Position numbers and translations under genes: made by a program. Source: Aestuariispira insulae (GTDB lineage: Bacteria; Pseudomonadota; Alphaproteobacteria; UBA8366; Aestuariispiraceae). Taken from it: a stretch of 64,000 nucleotides of DNA. The notes under the pieces are model-generated. The model was not told the DNA's origin and did no database searches. It saw nothing but the letters and a program-made list of their open reading frames with translations. Of this stretch, positions 45,245 through 54,352 are shown piece by piece (position 1 is the stretch's first letter; each line of letters opens with the position of its first letter). Location of the stretch: positions 496,001-560,000 of the forward strand of contig NZ_QRDW01000002.1 in the NCBI RefSeq assembly GCF_003385955.1, given 5' to 3'.

Positions 45245-46666
45245 ATGATTAAGAATAGCTTGCTGAATCGGGTTGCGGCCCTGTCCCTGATTTTTCCTCT
45301 GGTATCCCTGCCGGTCGTGCCCGGTAACGCGGCTGACGTGCCGCAGAGCCGGGAACAGATCCAGCTGTCTTTTGCGCCGTTGGTGAAGAATGCATCACCT
45401 GCGGTGGTGAATATCTATGCCAAGAAGATCGTACAGCAGCGCCGTCGCGGTGCGCTTTTTGACGATCCGCTGTTCCAGCGTTTCTTTGGCAGGCAAGCCC
45501 CTCTGGGACGGCAGCGCCAGCGGGTGGAAAACTCCCTGGGTTCGGGCGTGATTGTGCGCGAGGGGGGCATCGTCATCACCAACCATCATGTGATTGGTGA
45601 TGCGCAGGAGATCCGCGTGGTAATGGCGGACCGGCGTGAGTTTCCCGCTGAATTGCTGCTCAAGGATGAGCGTACAGATCTAGCGGTTTTGCGTCTGGTT
45701 GGCGCGCCTGAAGATTTGCCGGTACTGGAATTCGGTAATTCGGAAGGGCTGGAAGTGGGCGATCTGGTGATTGCCATCGGCAACCCGTTTGGGGTCGGCC
45801 AGACGGTCACCAGCGGCATTGTTTCAGGCCTGGCCCGTACATCTGTCGGGATCACGGATTTCCGATCCTTCATCCAGACCGATGCGGCGATCAATCCCGG
45901 TAACTCGGGCGGTGCCCTGATTAATCTTTCCGGCAAAGTGATTGGCATCAACACGGCGATCTATTCCAAGACCGGCGGCAATATGGGGATCGGTTTTGCC
46001 GTGCCGGCCTCCATGGCCAATGCGGTTGTGGAAAGTGCCATATCCGGTAAGCCGTTGGTTCGGCCCTGGCTCGGCTTCAGCGGTCGGGATGTGGATTATG
46101 AAACCGCCGAGGCGCTGGGCATGGACAGGCCTGGCGGGGTTTTGGTTGAATCGATTTATGACGGCAGCCCCGCTGCGGATTCAGGCATCCGGCCCGGAGA
46201 CGTGATTCTGGAGGTGGATGCGCAGGAAGTGGAGGATGCGCAGACGCTCCGGTTCAAACTGGCAACCAAGGGTGTCGGCGGCCGGTCGGAGCTCGGCATT
46301 CTACGTTCGGGCGACCGGGAAACCATCGGCTTTGATTTGATTGCACCGCCGGAAGACCCGCCGCGTGATACCTATCAGGTGGGAGGGCACGGCCCGCTTG
46401 CCGGGACGGAAATTGTCAATCTGTCACCGGCTGTGGCGGATGAGGTCGGCCTGCCCACTGACCAGAGGGGTGTCATGGTGATGCGCGTGGCGGGACGGTC
46501 GCTGGCCAACCGCCTGCAGATCAAGCCTGGGACAAAAATCCTGAGCGTGAACGGCGAAGAGATTACCTCGGTTGATGATGTGCGCGCCGTTGTTGCAGAC
46601 CCGCCAGGCGAATGGCATCTGGTGGTGGAACAAAATGGCCGCAAACGTGTAATTGAGGTCCGGTAA
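45245..46666 (+). CDS. degQ: DegP/DegQ-type periplasmic serine protease
   Basis: 473 residues. A signal peptide of about 30 residues ends in GNAAD. The trypsin-like domain has the catalytic His in VITNHHVIGDA, Asp in ERTDLAVLRL, and Ser in NPGNSGGALINLSGKV. Two PDZ domains follow (GRDVDYETAEALGM and LSPAVADEVGLP regions). It removes misfolded envelope proteins. It has the short Q-linker typical of DegQ rather than DegP, but the two are hard to separate. The ATG at 45245 is chosen over an upstream TTG. The rarA start lies one base past its stop. Confidence 0.9.
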   Translation: MIKNSLLNRVAALSLIFPLVSLPVVPGNAADVPQSREQIQLSFAPLVKNASPAVVNIYAKKIVQQRRRGALFDDPLFQRFFGRQAPLGRQRQRVENSLGSGVIVREGGIVITNHHVIGDAQEIRVVMADRREFPAELLLKDERTDLAVLRLVGAPEDLPVLEFGNSEGLEVGDLVIAIGNPFGVGQTVTSGIVSGLARTSVGITDFRSFIQTDAAINPGNSGGALINLSGKVIGINTAIYSKTGGNMGIGFAVPASMANAVVESAISGKPLVRPWLGFSGRDVDYETAEALGMDRPGGVLVESIYDGSPAADSGIRPGDVILEVDAQEVEDAQTLRFKLATKGVGGRSELGILRSGDRETIGFDLIAPPEDPPRDTYQVGGHGPLAGTEIVNLSPAVADEVGLPTDQRGVMVMRVAGRSLANRLQIKPGTKILSVNGEEITSVDDVRAVVADPPGEWHLVVEQNGRKRVIEVR

Positions 46667-46667
46667 A

Positions 46668-47984
46668 ATGTCGGACTCGGACGGATTATTCGGCGGTGGC
46701 TTCTTCGAAGCCGATGCGCCCCGCCCCCTGGCGGACAGACTCAGGCCCAAGACGCTTGAGGAAGTTGTGGGCCAGGACCATCTTCTGGGCGAAGAGGGGC
46801 CGATCCGCCGGATGATCGATCAGGGGCGTTTGACCTCTATGATCCTGTGGGGAACACCCGGCTGCGGCAAGACCACCATGGCCCGGCTGCTGGCGGATCA
46901 AACCGACCTGGCCTTCGAACCGTTGAGCGCGGTATTTTCGGGTGTTGCGGACCTGCGCAAGGTTTTTGACCGCGCCCGGGACAGGCGCATGGGCGGCAAG
47001 GGCACCTGTCTGTTCGTGGACGAGATCCATCGTTTCAACAAGGCCCAGCAGGATGGATTTTTGCCCTATGTAGAGGATGGCACGGTCATCCTGGTGGGAG
47101 CGACCACGGAAAATCCCAGTTTCGAGCTGAATGCGGCTTTGCTGTCGCGCTGTCAGGTCTTTGTGCTGAACCGGCTGGATGAAGAAGCGCTCAACCTGAT
47201 GGTTGGCCGGGCCGAGGATTTGGAAGGGAGGCCCATTCCGCTTAACGCGGAGGCGCGCGCCAGCCTGCTCGGCATGGCCGATGGTGACGGTCGCTATCTC
47301 TTGAATATGGTCGAGGCGCTTTATGCGCTGGGTATTTCCAAACCCATGGATCGGGATGAACTGGCCAAGGTGGTCCAGCGCCGCCTGCCGGTTTATGACA
47401 AGGGTCAGGACAGCCACTATAATCTGATGAGTGCGCTGCATAAATCCCTGCGTGGTTCTGATTGTGATGCGGCGCTCTATTGGTTCGGGCGGATGCTGGC
47501 CGGGGGAGAAGACCCGCTCTATATTGCAAGGCGCCTGATCCGGTTCGCCTATGAGGATATCGGCATGGCCGATCCGGCGGCAGCCGTGCAGGCGCTGGCC
47601 GGATGGGATACCTATAAGCGGCTGGGATCACCGGAAGGGGAATTGGCCTTGACCCAGGTGGTGATCTATCTGGCGACCGCGCCGAAATCCAATGCGGCAT
47701 ACAAGGCCTTCAAAACCTGCCAACGGGTGGCCAAGGATACGGGATCGCTGGCACCACCGAAACATATTCTGAATGCGCCGACCAAGATGATGAAAGATCT
47801 GGGCTATGGAGCCGACTATGCCTATGATCATGATTCCGAAGACGGGTTTTCCGGGCAGAATTTTTTTCCTGAGACGATGAAACGGGAAAATTTCTATCAG
47901 CCGGTGGAGCGCGGTTTTGAACGTGAAATCCGCAAGCGGCTTGATTACTGGGACAAATTACGCAAAAAGCGCAACCAGAGTTAA
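46668..47984 (+). CDS. rarA: Replication-associated recombination protein RarA (MgsA)
   Basis: 438 residues. N-terminal clamp-contact region is SDGLFGGGFF, then the AAA+ core: GQDHLLGEEGPIRRMI, Walker A LWGTPGCGKTTMARLLA, Walker B CLFVDEIHRFNKAQQD, sensor LVGATTENPSFELNAALLSRC, and the C-terminal tetramerisation domain ending with the conserved PPKHILNAPTKMMKDLGYG. RarA acts at stalled replication forks. It starts one base after degQ, implying coupling. Confidence 0.95.
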   Translation: MSDSDGLFGGGFFEADAPRPLADRLRPKTLEEVVGQDHLLGEEGPIRRMIDQGRLTSMILWGTPGCGKTTMARLLADQTDLAFEPLSAVFSGVADLRKVFDRARDRRMGGKGTCLFVDEIHRFNKAQQDGFLPYVEDGTVILVGATTENPSFELNAALLSRCQVFVLNRLDEEALNLMVGRAEDLEGRPIPLNAEARASLLGMADGDGRYLLNMVEALYALGISKPMDRDELAKVVQRRLPVYDKGQDSHYNLMSALHKSLRGSDCDAALYWFGRMLAGGEDPLYIARRLIRFAYEDIGMADPAAAVQALAGWDTYKRLGSPEGELALTQVVIYLATAPKSNAAYKAFKTCQRVAKDTGSLAPPKHILNAPTKMMKDLGYGADYAYDHDSEDGFSGQNFFPETMKRENFYQPVERGFEREIRKRLDYWDKLRKKRNQS

Positions 47985-48010
47985 CGCAGACCAGGGATGT
48001 ATCGGTTCAC

Positions 48011-48388
48011 ATGAAGATGATCATGGCCATTGCCGCCGGCGGCGCGGTGGGGGCGGTTGCCCGGCATTTTGCCGCCCATTGGGTGGCGCTGCATACCGGT
48101 GCGCCCTGGGGCATTTTCGCTGTGAATATCCTTGGGGCCGTGATCATGGGCGCGCTGGTTGAAATCTTCGGCCTTTTCTGGTCGCCTGCGCCGGAGATGA
48201 GGGCATTTCTGGCCGTCGGTATCCTTGGCAGCTTCACAACCTTTTCCACCTTCGCGCTGGATTCGGTTCTGTTGCTGAACAAGGGGCATTGGGGAACGGC
48301 GATGACCTATATGGTTCTCTCGGTTGTCTTATCCGTCGCGGGCCTGAAGCTTGGCATGCAGGCCACCAAATATTTGATCCTGAATTGA
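48011..48388 (+). CDS. crcB: Fluoride channel Fluc/CrcB
   Basis: 125 residues with four membrane helices. The family motifs are AGGAVGAVARHFA near the start, the channel residue Asn in FAVNILGAVIMG, and GILGSFTTFSTFALD, which carries the Phe/Thr fluoride track and the sodium-site backbone. Fluc dimers let fluoride out of the cell. It is placed 26 bases after rarA with no room for a fluoride riboswitch. Confidence 0.93.
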   Translation: MKMIMAIAAGGAVGAVARHFAAHWVALHTGAPWGIFAVNILGAVIMGALVEIFGLFWSPAPEMRAFLAVGILGSFTTFSTFALDSVLLLNKGHWGTAMTYMVLSVVLSVAGLKLGMQATKYLILN

Positions 48389-48432
48389 TCGCCGCTGTGG
48401 CGTGTTTATGTATAGTTTTTAAGTGAGGCATT

Positions 48433-49425
48433 ATGAGTGGGGTTCAGACCCGTTACGTCGCCCGGAACGAGGCCGATATGCGTCTCGACCGCTGGTTCAA
48501 ACTGCATTTCCCGGAACTGCCTTTTGGCAAGCTGCAAAAGATCGTGCGCAAGGGCGAGGTCCGGGTCAATGGCAAGCGCGCCAAGACCAGCCAGCGCCTT
48601 GAAGTGGGCATGGCGATCCGTATTCCGCCGCTGGGGGATGCGGCGACCACGAAGGCTCCAAGCGGTGAAAAGCCGAAATATGTGCTCACCGATGCGGATC
48701 GGAAGCTGGCGCAATCCCTGGTGATTTATAAGGACAAAGATGTTCTTGCGATCAACAAACCCTCGGGCCTGGCGGTGCAGGGCGGCACCAAGATGGAGCG
48801 CCATTTGGACGGCATGCTGGAAGCGTTGACATATGATGCAGAGGAAAAGCCGCGCCTGGTGCACCGTCTGGACAAGGATACCAGCGGCGTGATGCTGCTG
48901 GCCCGAAACCGGCAGAGCGCATCGGACCTGGGCAAGGTCTTCAAGGGGCGGGAAACCCGCAAGATTTATTGGGCAATACTGGTCGGCCTGCCGGAAATGG
49001 ACAGCGGTACGATCACCCTGCCGCTCGCCAAACTGCCGGGCAAGGCCGGAGAGCGCATGGTGGTGGATACCGAGGAAGGCAAGCCCTCTGTAACCGAATT
49101 CCGGGTGCTGGAGCGAGCGGGCAAAAGGCTTTGTCTGGTGGCGCTCTGGCCGAAGACCGGGCGCACTCATCAGTTGCGTGTCCATATGGCGGCGCTTGGC
49201 ACGCCGATCCTAGGCGATGGCAAATATGGCGGCCAGGACGCCTTCATTGATGGCGACGAAATTGAAAAGCGCCTGCATCTTCATGCGCGCGAGATTGATA
49301 TTCCTGGCAGCAATGCCCGGGTGAAGGCTCCCTTGCCGGATCATATGAAAACCACATTTAAGTTGTTTGGTTTCGATGGGTCCGACTGGTTGAATGAAGA
49401 TCCGTTTGAAGATCTGATTGATTAA
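48433..49425 (+). CDS. RluC/RluD-type 23S rRNA pseudouridine synthase
   Basis: 330 residues. An N-terminal S4 domain is FPELPFGKLQKIVRKGEVRVNGKRA. The catalytic loop is LVHRLDKDTSGVMLLARN with the nucleophile Asp. The later motif GRTHQLRVHMAALGTPILGDGKYGG closes the fold. RluC modifies U955, 2504 and 2580 in E. coli; exact positions here are inferred. It precedes a HAD phosphatase gene by 17 bases, a common pairing in alphaproteobacteria. Confidence 0.92.
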   Translation: MSGVQTRYVARNEADMRLDRWFKLHFPELPFGKLQKIVRKGEVRVNGKRAKTSQRLEVGMAIRIPPLGDAATTKAPSGEKPKYVLTDADRKLAQSLVIYKDKDVLAINKPSGLAVQGGTKMERHLDGMLEALTYDAEEKPRLVHRLDKDTSGVMLLARNRQSASDLGKVFKGRETRKIYWAILVGLPEMDSGTITLPLAKLPGKAGERMVVDTEEGKPSVTEFRVLERAGKRLCLVALWPKTGRTHQLRVHMAALGTPILGDGKYGGQDAFIDGDEIEKRLHLHAREIDIPGSNARVKAPLPDHMKTTFKLFGFDGSDWLNEDPFEDLID

Positions 49426-49442
49426 CGCCTAGGCAGGTTTCT

Positions 49443-50120
49443 ATGGCCCTATCCACGTTGCGTTTCGTGGTTTTTGATTGTGACGGCACCCTGGTGGATT
49501 CTCAGTATGGGATCTTTGCCGCCATGGCATTCGCCTTTGAACAGGCGGGGTTGCCGGCTCCCGCCCGGGCCGATGTGACGGCCCAGGTGGGATTACCACT
49601 GGAAGAGGGGGTGGCCAATATGCTGCCGGGTGAGAGCGCGGACCTTCACCGGAAAATCGGCCATGATTTCCATGCCGCCATCTATGAGCATAAGCTTCCG
49701 GCCACACGGCAGGCGCGTCTTTTCCCCCATTGCCGGAAAATACTGCATACCCTCAATGACGAAGGATATGTGCTGGGCATCGCCACCGGTATGGGGCGGC
49801 GCGGGTTGGAACGCACGCTTGGTGAACAGGATCTGGAGGGATTGTTCACGGTTACGAAAACCGCTGATGATGGCCCAGGAAAGCCCAATCCCGCGATCTT
49901 GCAAGATGCCATCGCGGAGGTTGGAGCGGACCCAAAAGATACGGTGATGATCGGGGATACGGTTTTCGATATTCAAACAGCTGTGAATGCCCGCACCCTC
50001 GCAATTGGCGTGGACTGGGGATATCATGGTACCGATGCCCTGAAACGGGCCGGGGCGCGGATGGTTGTTAGTGATTTCCGGGAGATCCCGGATTGCCTTG
50101 AAAAGATTTGGGTTGGCTGA
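49443..50120 (+). CDS. HAD-superfamily phosphatase (phosphoglycolate phosphatase-like)
   Basis: 225 residues. HAD motif I is VVFDCDGTLVDSQYG; motif II lies near the LGIATGMGRRGL segment; motif III and IV are KPNPAILQD and VMIGDTVFDIQTA. A helical cap follows motif I (type IA). The substrate is unknown. It lies between the RluC-like gene and the AsmA-family gene, overlapping neither. Confidence 0.88.
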   Translation: MALSTLRFVVFDCDGTLVDSQYGIFAAMAFAFEQAGLPAPARADVTAQVGLPLEEGVANMLPGESADLHRKIGHDFHAAIYEHKLPATRQARLFPHCRKILHTLNDEGYVLGIATGMGRRGLERTLGEQDLEGLFTVTKTADDGPGKPNPAILQDAIAEVGADPKDTVMIGDTVFDIQTAVNARTLAIGVDWGYHGTDALKRAGARMVVSDFREIPDCLEKIWVG

Positions 50121-50121
50121 G

Positions 50122-53100
50122 ATGAAAAAATTTTTCAAGATTATCAGTGGTTTGTTTGTGGTGTTCCTGGCCATGGCCGGGATTGCGGTCGCCGTGGTTT
50201 TGAACCTGGATTACAACGAATACCGTTATCTGGTGGAAGCGGAAGTGCGCGAAGCCACCGGCCGGGATCTTGAGATCCGGGGCCGGATGGATGTGGATCT
50301 ATCCCTGACGCCGTCCATCCAGCTGAATGATGTGCATTTTGCCAATGCGGATTGGGGCAGTGAAAAGGAAATGGCCAGCCTGAAACGGCTGGATGTCAAA
50401 CTGGACTTGATGCCGTTGATCCTGGACGGTGTTGTCGATATCCATACCATTGAAATCGCCGGTTTGCGCATGCTGGTGGAAAAGGCGCCTTCCGGTAAAA
50501 CCAACCTTGAATTTGAACCCGCGAAAGGCGGTGGTAAGTCCTCTGGTGGCAGCCAATCTTCCGGCGGCGGTTCCGCCGGTGAGGCAGGTCTGTCTCTGCC
50601 GATCCTGCGCAATGTGGACCTGTCCGACGTGAAGGTACGCTACAAGGATCTGGCCGCGGCGGAGGAGCGCTCACTGGATCTCGCCAATCTTCTGATTACC
50701 GGCAAGGGACCGTTTGATCCCCTGGCGGTCAGCCTGGAGGGCCGCGCGGATGATATCCCGATCACCTTTGCCGGTGAACTGGGCGCGCCCAATGACATGC
50801 TGAATGCGGACCGCCTATGGGTGATTGACCTGGCCGGTGATCTGGCCGGGACCAAGATTGGCCTGTCGGGTGGCATTGATGAGCCGGCCACCGGCCGCGG
50901 CATGAATGTGTTTGTCTCCGTTGAAAGTGCCGAGATCGGTACGCTTTCCCGGATTACCGAGCCACTGACCGGGGAAAAGGTCCCGGCGCTTGGCCCGTTG
51001 AATCTCTCCCTGCTGTTGAAGGGGGATGCGGACCGGTCTTTGGCAGCCAATGATATTGCAATCGACCTTGGCCGTGATCAGCTGATCAAGGCACGCATTA
51101 ATGGCGATGTAGCGGATATTTTTTCACAAAAAGGGATTGCGCTGAACGCAGATCTGGCGGTGGCTTCCACCGAGCAGCTGGGTCGTGTATTGGGGCAGGA
51201 ATTGCCGGATCTTGGCAGAGTGAAGGCGGCTTTCAAGCTGTCCGGCCAGCAGGAGCGCCTGGCCCTGAGCAATCTTGATCTCAATCTCTCCGGCGGCAAC
51301 ATCCAGGGCCAGGTCTCCGGTACGGTGGCGGACCTGCTAAAACAAACCGGCATTGCGTTGGATGTGAACGCGCAGGTGGCCAGCCTAGCCGATATCACGG
51401 AAATTCCGGATCTGGTCCTACCTGATCTGGGCCGGGTCACCCTGACAGGCACAGTAAGCGGTGATGTTGACGGCAACTTGGCAGCGAGCGGCGTGGACCT
51501 TCAGGTCGCCAGGGGCAAGGATTGGAACATCCGCACCACCGGCAGCATTGCCAATGTGAAGGATGTGCAAGGCATCGCGATGGATGTCGATATCGAAATT
51601 GCGGACACCACGCGCCTGCCGAAAATTGAAGGCGTCGAAATCCCGGATCTGGGCAAGGTCTCCGCCAAAGGCCGCCTGACCGGTGATCTGGACAAGGCCA
51701 TTGCGCTGTCCAACCTGCAGGCGGAAGTGAAGCGGCGCAATGATATCGCTCTGGTCGCGACCGGATCGATCGGTGACCTGATGAAACAGCAGGGGATTGA
51801 TCTGGATGTGAAGGTGAAGTCCTCCAATCTTGGTCAGATTGCTGACATTGTGCAGACCTCTGTGCCGGCGTTGGAAAATCTTGCGCTCGCCGTGCTGGTT
51901 TCCGGTGACAATGGCGGCACGATCCGGGTGCCGAGCCTGGATCTTTCGGTTGGCAAGAGCCAAGTCAAAGGCCATATCAATGCTAATCTGGCCGAGGATC
52001 GTGTGGATGTGGACGGGGCCTTGGACAGTCCTGTCCTTTATCTGGCGGACCTGAAAAAGCAGATGGTTGAACCGCCGGTTAAAACAGGCGGCAGTGATAC
52101 GGCGAAAGCGGTCACAACTTCCAGCAGCAAGCAGAAATCCAGCGAAGCCGAAGCACGGGTTTTCTCAGCCGAGCCATATGACCTGGCGTTTATCAGGAAA
52201 TCGCGCGCGCGCTTTGACATGAATCTGGAAAAGCTGATCATGCCCAATGGCGAGGTCCATGCGATGACCTTCAACCTGGAAGCCATGGACGGCCTGATCA
52301 CCATTTCCAATATGGCGCTCAAGGACCCGGAGGCGGGGGTTCTTTCCGGCAGTTTCACCTTTGATGCCCGCAAGGATATCCCGACCATGACGGCGGTGGT
52401 GAAGACCGATGGTTATCCGATGGAGAATTTGACCAAATTCACCGATTATGACGGCCTGATCCAAGGGCCGTTCCTGCTGGATATCAACCTGCAGGCGGCG
52501 GGCAAGTCGCCTGCGGCCATGGCGGCCAGCCTGCAGGGCCATATGAAGGCGTCTGCGGTAGATGCATTGGTCGACCGCAAGAGCGCCTTGCAACTGATGG
52601 CCGGTGGGCCGTTGCTGGCTGCGGTGGTGCCGGGCGAAACCAGCGCACCATTGTCCTTACAGGAAATTGTCAGCGTGGTCCCCAATCTCTTGAGTGCGGC
52701 AACCCGTGACAAAGAACTGCCGGAACAGTTGAAGTTGCATTGCATGGTGGCGGATTATTCAGTCACCAAGGGCGTTGTGAATACCAATAACCTGTTGCTG
52801 GACAGCAAATATTTCACCAGCACGGGAACCGGCACGGTAGATCTGGGGCGTGAAACCCTGGATTTGACCATCACGCCGCAGCGCTTGTTTGGTGTATCGG
52901 AAGTAGCGGTCAGCCAGCATGTGACCGGTACCCTGAACAATCCGGTTTCCAGCACCGATGTTCTGGGGTCTGCGCTTGGCACGCTCGGGAACTTACTGAA
53001 GCTGCCGATCAATACCATGCAGGCGGTTGGTGTGCCGGTGGGCGAGGAAAGCCCCTGCGTCAACCTGCGGCCCAGCAACCAGAAAAAGCAGCAGGCCACC

Positions 53101-53211
53101 CAGCCCGCGGCCCAGCCGCAGCAGCAGGAGCAGAATGCGGAGCCCAAAAAGCCGAAAGAACAGTTGAAGGATGCGGGTAAGGAATTATTGAAAGGCCTGT
53201 TTGGCGGATAA
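50122..53211 (+). CDS. AsmA-family envelope protein
   Basis: 1029 residues. A membrane anchor spans residues 7-28, then the AsmA N-domain (YLVEAEVREATGRDLEIRGRMDVDLSLTPSIQLNDVHFANADWG). A long repeated region follows in which segments such as RVLGQELPDLGRVKAAFKLSG, LPDLGRVTLTGTVSGD and IPDLGKVSAKGRLTGDL recur, and the AsmA C-domain comes last. The tail is rich in Gln, Pro and Lys. AsmA/TamB-like proteins form bridges that move lipid between inner and outer membranes. The ATG at 50122 is right after the HAD stop (one base) and is preferred to the upstream start. Confidence 0.88.
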   Translation: MKKFFKIISGLFVVFLAMAGIAVAVVLNLDYNEYRYLVEAEVREATGRDLEIRGRMDVDLSLTPSIQLNDVHFANADWGSEKEMASLKRLDVKLDLMPLILDGVVDIHTIEIAGLRMLVEKAPSGKTNLEFEPAKGGGKSSGGSQSSGGGSAGEAGLSLPILRNVDLSDVKVRYKDLAAAEERSLDLANLLITGKGPFDPLAVSLEGRADDIPITFAGELGAPNDMLNADRLWVIDLAGDLAGTKIGLSGGIDEPATGRGMNVFVSVESAEIGTLSRITEPLTGEKVPALGPLNLSLLLKGDADRSLAANDIAIDLGRDQLIKARINGDVADIFSQKGIALNADLAVASTEQLGRVLGQELPDLGRVKAAFKLSGQQERLALSNLDLNLSGGNIQGQVSGTVADLLKQTGIALDVNAQVASLADITEIPDLVLPDLGRVTLTGTVSGDVDGNLAASGVDLQVARGKDWNIRTTGSIANVKDVQGIAMDVDIEIADTTRLPKIEGVEIPDLGKVSAKGRLTGDLDKAIALSNLQAEVKRRNDIALVATGSIGDLMKQQGIDLDVKVKSSNLGQIADIVQTSVPALENLALAVLVSGDNGGTIRVPSLDLSVGKSQVKGHINANLAEDRVDVDGALDSPVLYLADLKKQMVEPPVKTGGSDTAKAVTTSSSKQKSSEAEARVFSAEPYDLAFIRKSRARFDMNLEKLIMPNGEVHAMTFNLEAMDGLITISNMALKDPEAGVLSGSFTFDARKDIPTMTAVVKTDGYPMENLTKFTDYDGLIQGPFLLDINLQAAGKSPAAMAASLQGHMKASAVDALVDRKSALQLMAGGPLLAAVVPGETSAPLSLQEIVSVVPNLLSAATRDKELPEQLKLHCMVADYSVTKGVVNTNNLLLDSKYFTSTGTGTVDLGRETLDLTITPQRLFGVSEVAVSQHVTGTLNNPVSSTDVLGSALGTLGNLLKLPINTMQAVGVPVGEESPCVNLRPSNQKKQQATQPAAQPQQQEQNAEPKKPKEQLKDAGKELLKGLFGG

Positions 53212-53248
53212 TTTCAACGGCTTGCCGGATATTGGCAGGATTGAATTG

Positions 53249-53288
53249 AAAAATGCGGTCGCCAATGGCAAAAAGCGGCCGCATTTTT
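53249..53288 (+). terminator. Probable terminator after AsmA-family gene
   Basis: AAAAATGCGG (53249-53258) pairs with CCGCATTTTT (53279-53288), ending in T, over a 20-base loop. It lies between the AsmA-family stop and the ATP12 start. Confidence 0.65.
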
Positions 53289-53313
53289 CTTTTCCCATCC
53301 GGAGCCAGAACCG

Positions 53314-54015
53314 TTGAAAAAGATCTTCAAACTCGCCGAAACCAAGCCGCTGGAGAATGGCAGCCATACCGTGACCCTGGATGGCCGTGTTTTGAAGACA
53401 CCGGCCAAGGCGGCCTTGGAACTGGCCAGCCTGGCCCTAGCAGAGGCGGTGGCTGAGGAATGGAATGCGCAGGAAGAGAAAATCGACCCCGCGACCATGC
53501 CCATGATGACCTTGGCCAGTACGGCGATCGATCGGGTGGGCACCCAGATGGATCATGTGGCGGAAACCATCAGCGCTTATGGCGGAACCGATCTTCTTTG
53601 TTACCGCGCGGATGAGAACCAACCCGATCTGCATGAAAAACAGGTCAAACAATGGCAGCCCTGGCTGGATTGGGCGATGACCGCTCTGGATGCGCCGCTC
53701 ACCTCCACGAGGGGGATCATGCATGTGACGCAACCGGAAGAGAGCCTGGCCGCCCTGTCGCGTGTTGTTGCGCAATGTAACGCCTTTGAAATGGCCGCAT
53801 TGCATGAGTTTACCACCATGACCGGATCACTGGTGCTGGGGCTGGCGGTGCTGCGTGAGGAAATAAGTGCTGCCGATGCTCTGGAGGTGAGCCTCTTGGA
53901 TGAGCTGCATCAGGCAGAGCTGTGGGGCGAGGATGAAGAAGCCGCAGCGGCGCGCGAAAAACGGCAGGGCGACATGGCTAATGCCGAACAGTTCCTGAAA
54001 CTGGCCCGGGCCTGA
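53314..54015 (+). CDS. ATP12-family F1-ATPase assembly chaperone
   Basis: 233 residues. ATP12 landmarks are VTLDGRVLKTPAKAALELAS, AVAEEWNAQEEKIDPATMPMMTLASTAIDRV, and DLLCYRADENQPDLHEKQVKQWQPWLDW. Alphaproteobacteria and mitochondria use ATP12 to bind the F1 alpha subunit during assembly. Translation starts with TTG at 53314 after a weak GGAG. There are no atp genes nearby in the window. Confidence 0.92.
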   Translation: MKKIFKLAETKPLENGSHTVTLDGRVLKTPAKAALELASLALAEAVAEEWNAQEEKIDPATMPMMTLASTAIDRVGTQMDHVAETISAYGGTDLLCYRADENQPDLHEKQVKQWQPWLDWAMTALDAPLTSTRGIMHVTQPEESLAALSRVVAQCNAFEMAALHEFTTMTGSLVLGLAVLREEISAADALEVSLLDELHQAELWGEDEEAAAAREKRQGDMANAEQFLKLARA

Positions 54016-54352
54016 CGCCTTTCATCAAAGCGATTCGCGTCTGCTGAGGATCGCTGACCGCTAAATGCAGCAATCATACCCTTTTGCTGTTTGCGTCCCC
54101 GCTCTTGGCGGAGGCCGTCGGTGCATGTGAGTCCTTCAATGCAGATATTGTAACTGTCTGTTAAAATGGAATTTATTTGTTTTTCCATACGCATGCGTAT
54201 GTTTTTTCTTGCGTTCTTCAATCCGGTTGCGTAAATAAATCACAGAAAACCATACGCATGCGTATGTTATTATGCTCAACTTGGGCGGCTGACTATGCCA
54301 TCATGGCGGCCCAGACAAATTACGATAAATCGCACCGAGCGGGAGAGTGTTC
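54016..54352. other. 337-bp intergenic region before the propionyl-CoA carboxylase operon
   Basis: The region contains two identical palindromic sites (described separately) and no gene. It is AT-rich from about 54140 to 54280. The promoter of pccB must lie here; no clear -35/-10 or sigma-54 motif stands out. Confidence 0.6.
54185..54268. promoter_or_regulatory. Two identical palindromic operator-like sites before pccB
   Basis: CCATACGCATGCGTATGTT occurs at 54185-54203 and again at 54250-54268. Each contains the perfect 16-bp palindrome CATACGCATGCGTATG (54186-54201 and 54251-54266). The centres are 65 bases apart, about six helical turns, so two dimers could bind the same DNA face. The second copy is 84 bases before the pccB start. 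Exact length, symmetry and repetition make a regulator site very likely. The regulator is not identified and is not the PccR site (TTTGCAAA pair) known in Rhodobacter. Confidence 0.75.

Noticed and set aside
47985-48010. Fluoride riboswitch before crcB
   Set aside because: Only 26 bases separate rarA and crcB, too few for the aptamer.
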